Position numbers and translations under genes: made by a program
Shown here: positions 12,817 through 23,900 of the stretch, piece by piece
Layout of the letters: every line of letters starts with the position of its first letter
Numbering within the stretch: position 1 is the first letter of the stretch
The notes under the pieces: model-generated
What the model was told of the DNA's origin: nothing
What the model saw: only the letters and a program-made list of their open reading frames with translations
The model's database searches: none
Assembly: GCF_947179515.1 (NCBI RefSeq)
Contig: NC_067473.1
Span: 126,579,759-126,643,758, forward strand
Direction of reading: 5' to 3'
DNA: 64,000 nt
From: Apodemus sylvaticus
Lineage: Eukaryota; Chordata; Mammalia; Rodentia; Muridae

Positions 12817-12831
12817 CATACATATACATAC
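12784..12831 (+). repeat. (TG)n(TA)n microsatellite within L1
   Basis: GTGTGTGTGT passes into about 12 TA units and then ACATACATATACATAC, just before the conserved L1 sequence coding for TMEYYS. L1 copies often carry short AT-rich expansions at this point. Confidence 0.93.
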
Positions 12832-12976
12832 AATGGAGTACTATTCAACCATTAGAAACAATGAATTCATGAAATTCTCAGGCAAATGGATGGAGCTGGA
12901 GAACATCATACTAAGTGAGGTAACCCAGTCTCAAAAGATCAATCATGGTATGCACTCACTAATAAGTGGATATTAG

Positions 12977-13255
12977 CTTGGAAAACTGGAATATGCAAAA
13001 CATAATCCACACTTCAAATGAGGTACAAGAAGAACAGAGGAGTGGCCCCTAGTTCTGGAAAAACCCAGTGTAGCAGTATAAGACAAAACCAGAACAGGGA
13101 AGTGGGAAGGGATGGGTGGGAGAACAGAGGGAGGGAAGGGGGCTTATGTGACTTTCGGGGAGTGGGGAACCAGAAAAGGGGAAATCATTTGAAATGTAAA
13201 TAAAAAATATATTGAATAAAATTAAAAAAAAAAAGAAAAAAAAAGAAAAGGAAAA
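12977..13255 (+). repeat. L1 3' UTR and A-rich tail
   Basis: After the ORF2 stop come a G-rich stretch (GGGAAGGGATGGGTGGGAGA, then GGGGCTTATGTGAC-like sequence), the GAAATGTAAATAAAAAATAT polyadenylation region, and a tail of A runs broken by G (about 13215-13255). The G-rich polypurine tract is normal for rodent L1 3' UTRs. Confidence 0.9.
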
Positions 13256-13267
13256 GAAAAACACCAA
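13256..13267 (+). repeat. Right target-site duplication of the L1 insertion
   Basis: Exact second copy of GAAAAACACCAA, directly after the A-rich tail. It is followed by the original flank, itself A-rich (13268-13283). Because the tail and flank are both A-rich, the boundary could move by a base or two. Confidence 0.8.
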
Positions 13268-13283
13268 AACAAAAAAAAAAAAC

Positions 13284-14868
13284 TTTACAAATGGCTTCCC
13301 AGCATGAGTGAAGAGAGATGCAGCAATACAAATCTATAGCTTCACTATCTATTTTCTATGTGCTATTTCCCTTCAACGTTTGTCATTTTTTCATGACAGA
13401 ACAGTATCATGCAATATTTAACACAAAATCTTAAGTCAAAGGCTAAACTTAACAAAAAGAAAATGAACTGAATATAAACAAAACAAACAAACAAAAAACA
13501 GGAAGTAAAGAGCAATCTAGTCTCCTTCCACAACTGAACCCCCAGTCCTGTCCTTCCCACATTTGGTACCTGGACCAGAAGCAGCTACCTACATTAGCCT
13601 GGAAGTAGTGTGCAACATACATTTTATGATAAACTCCTGGATCAAACATTCTCTGAAGGTGAAGCTCAGAAGCCCATGTACTGACACTTTTCAGGTAGGA
13701 AACAAACAAACAAACAAACCCTTTTTGCATACTGCTCTAGACTTCAGGCTCAGGGGAAAATGACGGGCTTGCCTACTTCTTTGTGCTTACTGATATCCAA
13801 AAGTATTTTCCAGATGAGAGAAAGGCTTTGGGTGGCCTGAAGTCTAATTAAAATGTTTAAAGAGGTTTAATTACTAAGTACCAACCCATGAAAATGTAAA
13901 GACCTCTCCTACTGAGAGTATGAGATGAATTGAATGCATTTTTTTAATCAACTACTTGGCAAGGAGATGGGTTTTCCCATTTGTAAACAACTATACCAAA
14001 GCTGAACATAGTTAGTCACCATTTGACAAGAAATAATGCCTTGTAATTAATCATTTCTCAGTCCTAATCTGGACAAAATATAAATACAAACACAGATTTT
14101 GGACTTCTTGTAATTGTCACTCACATAAGTAAAAAATAACCTGGTGACATGTACGTGCAGGTCTGACAGACAGCACAATGTCACACACTTAAAACACGCT
14201 GGTCATCACAACATTTCACTCAAAATTGTTAAGCAAAATATATTTTAAGCAAAATTTGCTTTACATATTCAGTGATAAATTATTAATCCCAAATTATCTA
14301 TTAATCACCACTTCCTGTGATAGATTTCTAAAGAAGATTGAATTGTTTATACAATAATTCATATTTGATTAAAGTGGTAAAACTCAAGGCTTCACACAGG
14401 TTTATAGAAGCTGCTTTGGCTAAAAAGTGTCAACTCCTCACTTGAGTTTACAAAGTCACTGATACCAGGAAGAAAGCTTCAGTCTCTCCCTGCATTTTGT
14501 ACCTTACTTTAGCTAAATACACAGAAATAAGCCAATGCCTTCCCCCAGTCCTCTTGAGCCGCCTTGATTTCAGGAGGAGCAAAGCCTGGCGGGCTGGACA
14601 TGGCTCTCCCACCGACCCACCTGGCCATGAAGACAATGATACAAAGGGCTGGGGACTAGTGATTAGCGGATTAGATGGTTAACAACTGGATCACCTTCCA
14701 GAACATGAGACGAGACAGTGATGGACAGGACTACGTCTCCTTAATCATGCCTAGCTCGTTTTTTAAACCTAAACTACAACACAGTGCCAGGAAGAATTTT
14801 GTGGTCACTAGACCCATGTCTTTGCTCCACTTCTCAAATATCTTCATCCGCTTTCTATCATTATGAGC
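13284..14868. other. Intronic stretch with two short (AAAC)n tracts
   Basis: CAAA-type repeats occur at about 13478-13498 and AAAC repeats at 13700-13721. From about 13830 to 14400 the sequence is AT-rich and repeat-free. No coding exon seen. Confidence 0.5.
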
Positions 14869-14869
14869 T

Positions 14870-15235
14870 GTGTATGTGTGTGTGTGTGTGTGTGTCCATG
14901 CACGCATATAAGTATATGGTATATACATATGTGAGCTTTTGTGTGCTCCTGAGTGTGCATGTGTAGAGGTTAGAGGTTGCCTTCGGGTATCTTTCTTCAG
15001 TTCTTCCCAAATTAGTTTTTGAGACAGTCTCTCCTGGAACCTGGAGCTCCTCTTGTGGAAGGAAGACTGGTTTGCCAAGGAACCTCTGGGATCCTTGTCT
15101 CTGTCTCCTAGCACAGGGATTACAGGCTATCAGCACCAAGCCCAACATTTTATGCAGTTGGGGATCCAAACTCAAGTATCATCACTAAGCCGGATCGCCA
15201 ATCCCACTAGCTTTAATTGGTGCACTGGGATGGGT
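14870..15235 (-). repeat. B4/RSINE1-type composite SINE
   Basis: Reverse-complement layout: (TG)n at 14873-14897, GTGTAGAGGTTAGAGGTTGC, GAGACAGTCTCTCCTGGAAC, CACAGGGATTACAGGC, then GGGGATCCAAACTCAAGTAT before a decayed tRNA-like head. This is the tRNA-head, B1-like body and CA-rich tail structure of these murid SINEs. Confidence 0.82.
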
Positions 15236-16250
15236 AACTGAGCCTAGACTGTTGAACTGTGAGAAGTAGGACCTTTACCCTCAAAACTCTACCAACAAGA
15301 TAAATATGAAAAAAAAAATCGAGATAGGTTAAGAAACAATCACTAGCAATTAGCTCCAGAAAATGTGTACTCTGGTTCTCTGGTTGGCTAGTTTTATTCA
15401 ATGTGTATTCTCAGGATGTGGATGCTAACAGGAAGTACTCTCAGCTGCATGCTAAAATGCAGGGTCGATAAAACTGAGTTAACTTTTAAAAAAAAAATCA
15501 TCATACTTGCTTGCCTGTAGGATTTCTACCTCATTTCCCAAATGTAATAATGTTGCAAGTGCCATAAAATACCAGAATTAAATGCAAAATTCACTTCAAA
15601 GTGAATCCCAACAACGAGAGTAAATGTTATCATGTGATTATAAAAAAAGCAAGTGGCTGAATGAATATAAAAAAAATACAATTTTGTAAGTGCATGGGAA
15701 CAGAGGCAAATTTTCCTCTACCATCTCTTGAATACTCATTGCGACAGAGTTTGCTACAAAATCTTACACCACTGGCTTGGATGGCTTACAGCCTGGAAAT
15801 GAGAAAGTGAGAAGAATTGTGTGTGCTGGGAAAAAACAGACAGTAAAGCAATGTAAGAGACCAGATGGGCCAAGGTAATGTCTGGAGAAACTGACCCATC
15901 AAGGACTAAGAATTCACAATGAAATAAATTCCAAATCAATGCATTTGTGAATGGAAAATTGACATAATTTGTTTAATTTTTTTCTTATATTAATTCATCA
16001 GGAAGACAGGTGACTAATGATGATGTTCATTGAACAACAATCCACAGAGCTTTGAGGAGCCATCACCTTCCAGGATGGGATCTGGTAAGACAACCTTCAT
16101 TCTGTGGACTCCTATGCCAGCCATAAAACAGAACAACACAGTCTCAGATACATTAACACGAATCAATTTCTAAGTCCTATAAGTAAGTGAAAGGTGAGTC
16201 CCTGAAGCAGCCAGACAGGATGAGAATAGAGACTCAAAGAAAAGATTAGA
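15236..16250. other. Intronic stretch, nothing recognised
   Basis: Contains several short A runs (about 15308, 15488, 15661-15676) and no supported gene or repeat family. Confidence 0.45.
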
Positions 16251-16251
16251 A

Positions 16252-16314
16252 GATATGTGTATGTATGTGTGAATGTGTATGTGTGTGTGTATGCTCACTT
16301 ACGAGTATGTACAT

Positions 16315-16348
<34 letters not shown>

Positions 16349-16365
16349 ACAAACACACCAACGCA
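16252..16365 (+). repeat. Compound (TG)n-(AC)n microsatellite
   Basis: ATGTGTATGTATGTGTGAAT and further GT-rich units are followed by an uninterrupted AC array at about 16315-16346. The opposed GT and AC halves could fold back on each other. Confidence 0.92.
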
Positions 16366-16381
16366 TCAAAGGCGGCATGAT

Positions 16382-16495
16382 GCCAGACCTGGTGGCATAT
16401 CTCTTATCTCAGCACCAAAAATGCTATAACAGAATTGTAACGAGTCGCTAGCTTCTCTGATCTATATAGCAAGCAAGACTGTGCCAAAATTAAAT
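16382..16495 (+). repeat. Diverged B1-like SINE
   Basis: GCCAGACCTGGTGGCATATC and ATCTCAGCACC, then TATAGCAAGCAAGACTGTG and an AAAATTAAAT tail, follow B1 order. The middle is degraded. Confidence 0.5.
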
Positions 16496-17922
16496 AAGGT
16501 AAGATGTATGTTTAGTATGAATTCTAAAGGATTCTGGGAAACCATAAGTAGCTATCCCTTAGCATCAGAGGAGATCAGTTCCAGACTCTGCAGCACACTG
16601 AGCCATGGAGGCTCAGGTCCATGGTAAGAAATGTAGGGCATCCTCCCGTTCCCAGTCATCTCTAAGTTACTTACACCTAGCACAAATGCTATGCAAGTAC
16701 TTGCTGTATAGTATTGTGAGAACAACGGCATCAACCAAGCCTGTGCATGGGTAGGGCAGAAGCAATTTTTACCATAGCTGACTGAATCCTGACACAAGAA
16801 CCAGTTTATAAACGGTTTAAGCTATGTGTGAGATGCAGCATTCTTATCCAATGCGGTTCAGTATACTCTCGTTATTCCATCTTTCTTACTGATTCTAGTG
16901 GTAAAGAAAAAAATCAAAAAAGAAAAACAAACCCCAAACAAAAACCATGTAAAATGCCATTGTTCATACAACAATCCTGTCACACAACAGAGAGAGCTAT
17001 TAACATGGTGTTTTGCTGCTTTTTATAGAAATGTATTGTCATATATCTGACTTATGGATGTGACTGTAGATTGTGATATTCCCTAAGTTCTATTAAGAAA
17101 CCCTACAAAGAAAAAGTACTGTGATGCATCAGAATCTGGACCATGCCCAGGTCTCTGATTGGGCAGCCCGCTCTGACCCCAGACACACCATAGATAGTGT
17201 GCTTTGCCCTGGACCTCACTTTCAAGGGCTTTGGAAGAAACTGTGAACAAGAGAGGCCACTTAACACATCTGGAGCTTAATGGTAGGCAGCAGAGACCCC
17301 AAGGCCCAACCCAATATTCATCGCACAGAGCATGACTTTTTTAATTTTGGGGAGAAATCAGATTCAAAATAACCTCAATTTTCCTATAGCAACTGTATAA
17401 ATCCCCTTACACGACTATATCTCTTATTATTTATTGCACATTAAACTTTAAATACTTTATTTGAAAAGTGAACAGTATCACCATGAAAACAAGAAAAATG
17501 TATTAATTCCCATTAACTGAAGATAACAGGAGACTAACAAGGAGTCTAACAGGACACTAACAAGTGCAGGAGTATTATTGAATCTGATTTGACAGAGTTT
17601 ACCATGGTGAGCGAGCCAAAATGAGTATAGAAGCCCCATCAACAGAAAATTTTGTGGAGACTTTTAAGAACTGAAAAAAGTTGAAGGGAAAATGAAATTT
17701 CTCAAACATTTCAATATTTGACTGAAACTAATTTTAAACACAAAGCAAATCTGAAAACACTGAGCAGAGAACCCTCGGTGGTGTGGACAGAGGTTCCAGT
17801 TCAGGAGATTTGCAAATTTGTTCCATGGCATTTTAGGTGCCCAGTACCTGAGCAGCACAATTGTGCCTTATTTAATCAGCCAGAGCACTCAGCAACCACC
17901 ACGTCCTACCCCAGTGCTCTGG
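16496..17922. other. Intronic stretch with a small tandem repeat
   Basis: About 17524-17566 shows two to three imperfect copies of an AACAGGAGACTAAC-like unit. Otherwise no gene or SINE recognised. Confidence 0.45.

Positions 17923-17976
<54 letters not shown>
17923..17976 (+). repeat. (AC)n microsatellite
   Basis: About 27 perfect AC units, the longest dinucleotide array in the window. It is likely length-polymorphic. Confidence 0.98.
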
Positions 17977-18159
17977 ACTGCTCCTAGTCCACGCCCTCTG
18001 CACAGCATGTGCAGCCTGCTCAGGCCTGGCCCAAAGTCATTGTGCTCTCCTTGCTCCAGGAGCTATTTTACAGATTACAATTACATCATTTCTTCCTTTT
18101 CCTCCCTCTAAAACCTCCATATACTCTTGCTCTCTTTCAAATGCATTTCCCCTTTTCAT

Positions 18160-18189
18160 TAATTGTTGCCATATATATGGCAACAATTA
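18160..18189. repeat. Perfect 30-bp palindrome
   Basis: The two 15-base arms meet at 18174/18175 in the ATATATAT centre (TAATTGTTGCCATAT and its exact reverse complement). It could extrude as a cruciform and lies 14 bases before an (AT)n array. Confidence 0.97.
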
Positions 18190-18201
18190 GGAGATATACA
18201 T

Positions 18202-18203
<2 letters not shown>

Positions 18204-18237
<34 letters not shown>
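18204..18237 (+). repeat. (AT)n microsatellite
   Basis: About 17 perfect AT units directly downstream of the palindrome. Confidence 0.97.
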
Positions 18238-18239
<2 letters not shown>

Positions 18240-18353
18240 CTAAATAAAACCTGCTCAGTCTGTACAATGTTACTTGTATGTAGGTTTTCAAGGTTGATCA
18301 CTTGGTATTGGATAACCAAGGTACATTCTCACCTTGGGAAGACACAACCCATT

Positions 18354-18374
18354 CCCCCCCCCGCCCCCCCCCCC
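18354..18374 (+). repeat. Poly-C tract
   Basis: Twenty of 21 bases are C, interrupted by one G. It could be an assembly or length-variable site. Confidence 0.95.
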
Positions 18375-19070
18375 AGCTTTCTTTAGTTGCCTTTAGTTTT
18401 GTATAGGGTTAGACTGGGAGGTTTTCCCGACATCTATTTTGACATGTCTATTGCTCTTGTCCCTGCTCAGTTCACATTTAGGCAGTCATGGCTGTGGTGG
18501 GACTTGCACTTTGACTGCTTGTGGGTTTCTGTAGTGGTCTCCCATTAGTTGCAAAGAGAAGTTTTCTTGATGAGGGTGAGGACTACACTCATCTACAGGT
18601 GTAACAACAAATATTTAGAGCAAGCTGGCTTAGTAAAGTAGCAGTTGTAGTTTCTACTCCAAGAAGCATGACTTCACTAACACTGAGTAGTTGGCTAGTT
18701 CCCAGTACCAGGCATGGTTTCCACCTCGTTGAGCAGGCCTTGAGACTAATTAGAAAGTTGTGGGTTCAGGCCAAGGTATGTGTGCCAATCCTGCACCTTT
18801 GGGGCTATTGTGCCTTCTGGTCCTTACTGTGGTATCACAGCTGGTAGGACTTTGGTTGCTTCTCTCTTTAGGAATTGTGTGTGGCACCTTCTAGTACCAT
18901 AAATGCTAGTCCTCCCGGAGGAGGCATTCAGGTCAATCTAGTTCAGGAGTGGCTGGGGTCTTTGTGCTTTGAAAACCTCTTAGACAGCGTTGATCAATAA
19001 CTCAAAACGGGGCTTCCAATGCATGGGATTTTGTCTTTGGCTCTTGGAGGGAACACTATTAGCCCAGTTA

Positions 19071-20960
19071 ATTTAAGCTATATACATTTGCAGACTTACT
19101 TATATTATAGGGCTTTTTGCTTTGGTGTTTTTTAAAGGCAAACAGTTAACACTATGATTTCTTATGACTTTAACCCTGCACTTCCCTTCTGAGCTAGCTT
19201 TGAAAGCAAGGCACACTTGAAGCCCCATGTTTGTAACTTTGCCTGGTCATCTCAAATAACCCTTCAAACAGCTCTCCATGGATGGGCTTATTGGTCCCAA
19301 CTTACAAATGAAAACAGCAAAGGCAGAGAAGGCTCTACACTGGTCTCTAGCCATCTCTGAAAGAGCTTTTAATGGACCTGCATAATAATACATGATCTAA
19401 TTTCCCCCCAGGAATGGTTACTTAGTTCATCTATTTTTCTCCTAAAATATTTAAACCTGCCATCTTGCTTGCTTAAATACATCTTTTAATTTTTCTTTTA
19501 TCCAAACTATACTTATTTAAATTTACCTCAAATATCATATCTTCCAAGATGTGCTCAAAATTTCCATAAGCGAGAGTTGAATAAATGAGTTAATAAATCC
19601 TTAGGGTTATTCAACTTACATTTTTGTGGTATTATAATAATGCAGACTACCTTCAGTGAATGGAAAAAAAGTACTTTCAATTACAAATCCTGATCTTTTC
19701 CTGGTTAGCAACATGCAAACTGATCTTCCCTTGTAATAGTAGTTACAGGTAGGAGTCACAGTGCCACCAGTGCCACTGTAGCTGGAAACTTGCTATGCTG
19801 TGGTGGGCTATGCGACTGAGTTGCATGCTTCGTTGGTGAGGCATGTTGAATATACTCCTGACTTACAGTATTTTCTATATGCGACTGACTTTTTAGGGTG
19901 TAACCCCACTAATAAGTCAACCTGCATCTGTACTTACACGTTTGAACTTTTAAAAATATATACATTATGTGAAATATAAAACCTTTATCATTACAAGCAC
20001 CTCTTAAGACAACTAAGATACAAATAGTTCTCCAGCCACAGTTATTATAGAGGATAAAAAAATGAAACTCCATCAGCCCTAACTAATCTACAGGGGAGCA
20101 TCTTCAACCAACAGGAACTTCTTCAGGTCTTCAGGCTCAGTAGCAGCACGTTTGTATCACGCTTCCTGAGCACACAGCTACTTTTGGGTGTTCTTAAAAT
20201 TTTCAGCTTAACCAACAGTAGGAAATTCCCTAAAGTAGTTCACTCAACATTTGCTCCCTCCCTTTCTTCTTTTTGTTCTTATTATTTGGATGTTAGCTAG
20301 AGAGCAGGAAAACAGTGTTACCACAGGTAGCCACGATGAAGGAGTCACTGAAATGCCACAGTTAGAGAAGTCCCTGATTCTGGAGAACGGTGTGTCTGAG
20401 CCATGCGTATAGTGTGACTACTCACTCAAACCCAACTCTAGCAGTGTTTGTGAGAAGCCTTCCTAGACATACCTGGGGGGTGGGAGGAGGGGAGGCACGC
20501 GATGAACCTAAACCAAGTCCAAGGCCTTTAGTGCCAGGCCCTTTCTCTGTGGAAATGCTTTACAGGTTATCTTCTAATGTACAGGTTCTTATGCAAAGCC
20601 TATGAAGAGGACAAGGTGTCAGCAGGCTAAGTGACGACAGCCTTAGACCAGCTCATACTGCTTTAGACGTTCCCAGGCCTAGTGGATGGACATTTTCATC
20701 TTTAGGATTTTACATGAATTATAACAATCGCAAAAGAAACACAATAAAGGGAGCCTCAAAGGGAGGTACATTTATTTATCCTGCTCATCTATATACCTCA
20801 GCACCTGCAAACCCAAGCACAGTAGCCACTCAGGACATTTCAGTAAATTGTCGGCCTGAAATGAGGGGAGCAGCTGAGTGACGGGCTTGTGGGCAAGCTA
20901 GCAGCTGCAAAGCAGTGCTTATCACATTTTCAAGTACAGAAAATAGCAGATATCCAGAGA
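19071..20960. other. Intronic stretch, nothing recognised
   Basis: No coding exon or clear SINE. AT-rich around 19430-19700, with a short G-rich patch near 20475-20492. Confidence 0.45.
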
Positions 20961-20996
20961 AACAGACAGACAGACAGACAGACAGAGAGGGAGAGA
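20961..20996 (+). repeat. (CAGA)n microsatellite
   Basis: Six CAGA units followed by GAGAGGGAGAGA. Confidence 0.96.
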
Positions 20997-23900
20997 TCCT
21001 CCATGTGTCTTTTCCAAAGATGGCACACTCTGTCTGTCTACACACGCACTCACTTACTGCTGAGTTAAAGTAAGCACTTACACCATGGTACCTTACTCCT
21101 CTGGTCTGGGCCTACACTTCCAAAACTATCACTATATGAGTTTGGAGCTAGGAACCTTACATATACCCGTGTTATTAGAAACCTGGAAAACTACGTCCCT
21201 AACACTATCAAATGTGTCATCTATATGACAATTTGCTCACCATTCAAGAATGTTGTGCAAATAAGCATACCCGTACCAGCCCCACTCCAAGTCCACGAGC
21301 TGCCTACAAGGTTTGTAGGGTTTATATCATCATGTTAATTTAGGATTTATTTGCTTCACGTTTTCTCATTTTCCTACTATGCCTGTGAACTGAGGAAGGA
21401 AGGTGTTTTTACAGGTGAACCTGAGCCTTGTGGACCCAGGGCTCTGAAGGCAGACCTAGCCTGCCTCTCCACCCTCTCCGAGCAGAGGCCATCTGGTCCC
21501 CTTGTAGGTCAGGCCCTCACTCCTGCCAACACTGGGTCTGGGGTACAAATCACTGAAGGCACCGGTCATGTTTATCCAATAACAGAGCTCAAAACTTCTA
21601 CCTGAAAAAGGAGACTGACTTCCAAAACTAAATACAAAATTTAATTTCTTCTTGCTCCTAAACATATGGTGCTGAAGCGGATGCACACTGGCAGCAAAGG
21701 CTGCTTCGACAGGAGGGAATGAGGAGGTCAACCTTCTCAGGGACATGTTCAGGTTCACAGGGTAGTGTGAGGACAACCATGGCAGACAGATATACTGCAC
21801 TGTGCTCCTGGTACTGGGTGAGGGAAACATGAAGCAAGTCACATTAGGGAGTAGGGCTGAGGGGAACAGCAAAGAAAGGAGCCGTCAGTGGTAGGGTCTG
21901 GGAAGGGTGGGCCTTTTCTTCCATTTCTGCTGCTCCACTGACCCAGAGATTTATATGGGTGGGTCCTGCGCTCAGTACTCTTCAAAGTTAAGGTGTTACC
22001 ACAATGTCCTATTAAAGGAAATAATCTGAAGAAAATCTTTCAAAGGTCACTGCTGGGGCACTTATGCCGAGGCGCACTCGGTCCTCACTCTCGGGAGCAT
22101 GGCACTTCTGGGATTCTTCAGCAGTTTCACCCTGGAATGACGTAACTGTTGTCTGGCTAGTGAGGTGGACTATCATAAACTGGACAGCACAGGACTCTTC
22201 CTTTATTACTAACCAAATCAGCAACTGATGGTGGAAAGATGTCATAGCCTGAAGGGGAAACAGCTTCCTCCACAAAGGAAATTAGTGTTCCTTAAATGTG
22301 AAAGCACAAGGCATTTGCCTATGGAGTCCAGCACTAAGCCTCATGGGAACGTAGCTACTGTGCCACTCCTGGTGTGCAGGAACACACACACTGTCCTCAC
22401 ACATGGGCACGGTGATGCCAGGCTCCAGCAGAAGCACAAAGAGCTGACTCAGCTGTAAGGTAGACAAAGGATCAGAGTCAAGGAGGAAAGAATTTTCAAA
22501 TTTCAGACTTCTTAGGGGAAGCTAAAAATAATGCTAAATTTAAAACATTAGCAAGAATACACCATGGTGTCTCTCTCAAGCAAAACAGCTAAACTTGAAA
22601 GATTCGTGAAGACAGCCAGTTCTGAATATTCAAAAGCAAAAGCACATAGTTGCCAGGAAGGGAAAAAAAAAGTTCTGGGGAAAAAACAATTCAAATGAAC
22701 CGTCTCGGCTGATGCCCGCCATGATATTAATGTGGACAAGAATGATCCAGTCTAATTCCCATTTCCTTAAGCTTTCATGCAGCAGACAGCAGCAAAGCAT
22801 AACTGCAAGATTTACATAACAAATAAGGAAAGAGCTTTTACAAGATGAGACAATGGCCAAGTAAGACCGACAATATTCCCAGGCAGTAAGTAAACGTGGA
22901 CTGCTCATGACTCCCGGGTCCTCCCCACTACCTTCGTCTAATACAGCAGCAGCACAGGCCGCCTCACGAGTTCCACCTTGGGATGCTCCTGGTCATGCCT
23001 GTGGACTCTGAAATACAAGTCAGACTCTCTCCTGAGTGTTGCTCTCCACGGCAACAACACTATATTCTCCTAGTATAGGACAGTACTCAAGACTGCAGGG
23101 CAAGAGATTTATAAAGTCTCTTCTCCCTAAAACAGCCCTAAGTAATAGGCTTTAGAAATGTACACATTATTCAGGTAGGGGGTTGAAGCAGAGAGATGCT
23201 AGAAGCCAGTCCAACTTGGAACAATTCTCATTACATGATTCTCAATTTTATACTTTTTTAAGAAACAAAATCTCTGGACCCAACTCATATCTACTTGGAT
23301 TGGGGAATTGGGGAATTGCTAAATTAGAGATGCTATTCAATTTATAGCAGATGTCCCATGAAACTGTGGATAGTAGTGTGACTTAAAGTTAGATGCAGCA
23401 AAATAAAATCATTTAAATTTTCCAAGTTCCTGTCAAGTGGTTTCCATCTATGCCTTCTTTGCATTAGAAAGACAATAAAACCAGTGATCAGTATTAATCT
23501 AATCCTATTATAAAAAAAAGAGCGCCGACATTCACTGGCCAGCAGTGGGCATCACACACCGTGCCATGCCTGTTAGTCGTCTGTTAGGCTGATGTCAACA
23601 CCCTATCACCTCTCTTATGTCCTTCAGCCCTTTCTACTCTAACTGCTTTAGTCCCTAGAAGATATGTTACAGCTGCTCCATGCCAATGCGTCAAGAGAAC
23701 CTGGCTGTCAGCTTTCATCCTTTTGAAAGTCTTCGGTGCCTTGTGAGAAGATGTACTGGATTGGAAAGGCTATGGGAAGGGCCTTTGGAGAGAGCAGAGG
23801 GAGAGGGAGGCACGAGGTCCCTAGCCAGCACGCCAACTGATGCACTGAGTAGTATGAGTGATCTTGGACAGACAGGAGAACACACAGGAATGCAGCCCAG

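Larger units (their letters stand above)
10536..12976 (+). pseudogene. L1 ORF2 fragment (reverse transcriptase and C-terminal Cys domain), broken
   Basis: Forward arm of the L1 ORF2, which encodes the endonuclease/reverse transcriptase that copies L1 RNA at the target. Visible landmarks are TLPNSVYEATITLIPKPHKD, the palm motif FADD at 11171-11182, LGVTLTKAVKDLYD, and the C-terminal CWRGCGERGTLLHC segment near 12500-12545; it ends HSLISGY with a stop at 12974-12976. Defects: a one-base frameshift in the A-rich run about 10841-10853, in-frame stops near 11747, 11785 and 12590, a 36-bp tandem duplication at 11615-11686, and a (TA)n expansion at 12784-12831. It cannot make an active protein. Confidence 0.95.
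10019..13267 (+). mobile_element. 5'-truncated L1 with 5' inversion (twin-primed insertion)
   Basis: A non-LTR retrotransposon copy of about 3.2 kb, flanked by 12-bp duplications. The layout on the plus strand is: an inverted ORF2 segment (about 10031-10535), a switch of orientation, ORF2 from the reverse transcriptase domain onward (about 10536-12976), 3' UTR, then A-rich tail. ORF1, the 5' UTR and the endonuclease domain are missing. The left end of the inverted piece (coding for SAEFYQ) and the start of the forward piece (PILFKLFHKIE) are neighbours in an intact L1, with only a small number of nucleotides missing between them. The 3' UTR (GAAATGTAAATAAAAAATAT near the end) resembles rat-type L1. 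The element lies antisense to Suclg2. It is defective through stops and a frameshift. Confidence 0.93.
18080..19070 (+). repeat. Probable rodent interspersed repeat, family uncertain
   Basis: Long stretches match a sequence I recall as recurrent in rodent introns: CTTTCAAATGCATTTCCCCT, TTCCTAAATAAAACCTGCTC, GGCAGTCATGGCTGTGGTGG, TAGTTGCAAAGAGAAGTTTT, ACTACACTCATCTACAGGTG and TTGAGCAGGCCTTGAGACTA. It has no coding potential. It may be part of an Lx-type L1 or an LTR element; I cannot say which. It contains the palindrome, (AT)n and C-run listed separately. Confidence 0.55.

Noticed and set aside
12451..12819. Minus-strand open frame across the L1
   Set aside because: Shadow of the L1 ORF2 on the other strand.
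16252..16365. Tandem repeats as a CRISPR-like array
   Set aside because: These are dinucleotide microsatellites. There are no spacers, no cas genes and the genome is mammalian.
21456..21872. Minus-strand open frame of 138 codons
   Set aside because: On the Suclg2 strand, but resembles no part of that protein or any family I know. Composition is unremarkable. Treated as chance.
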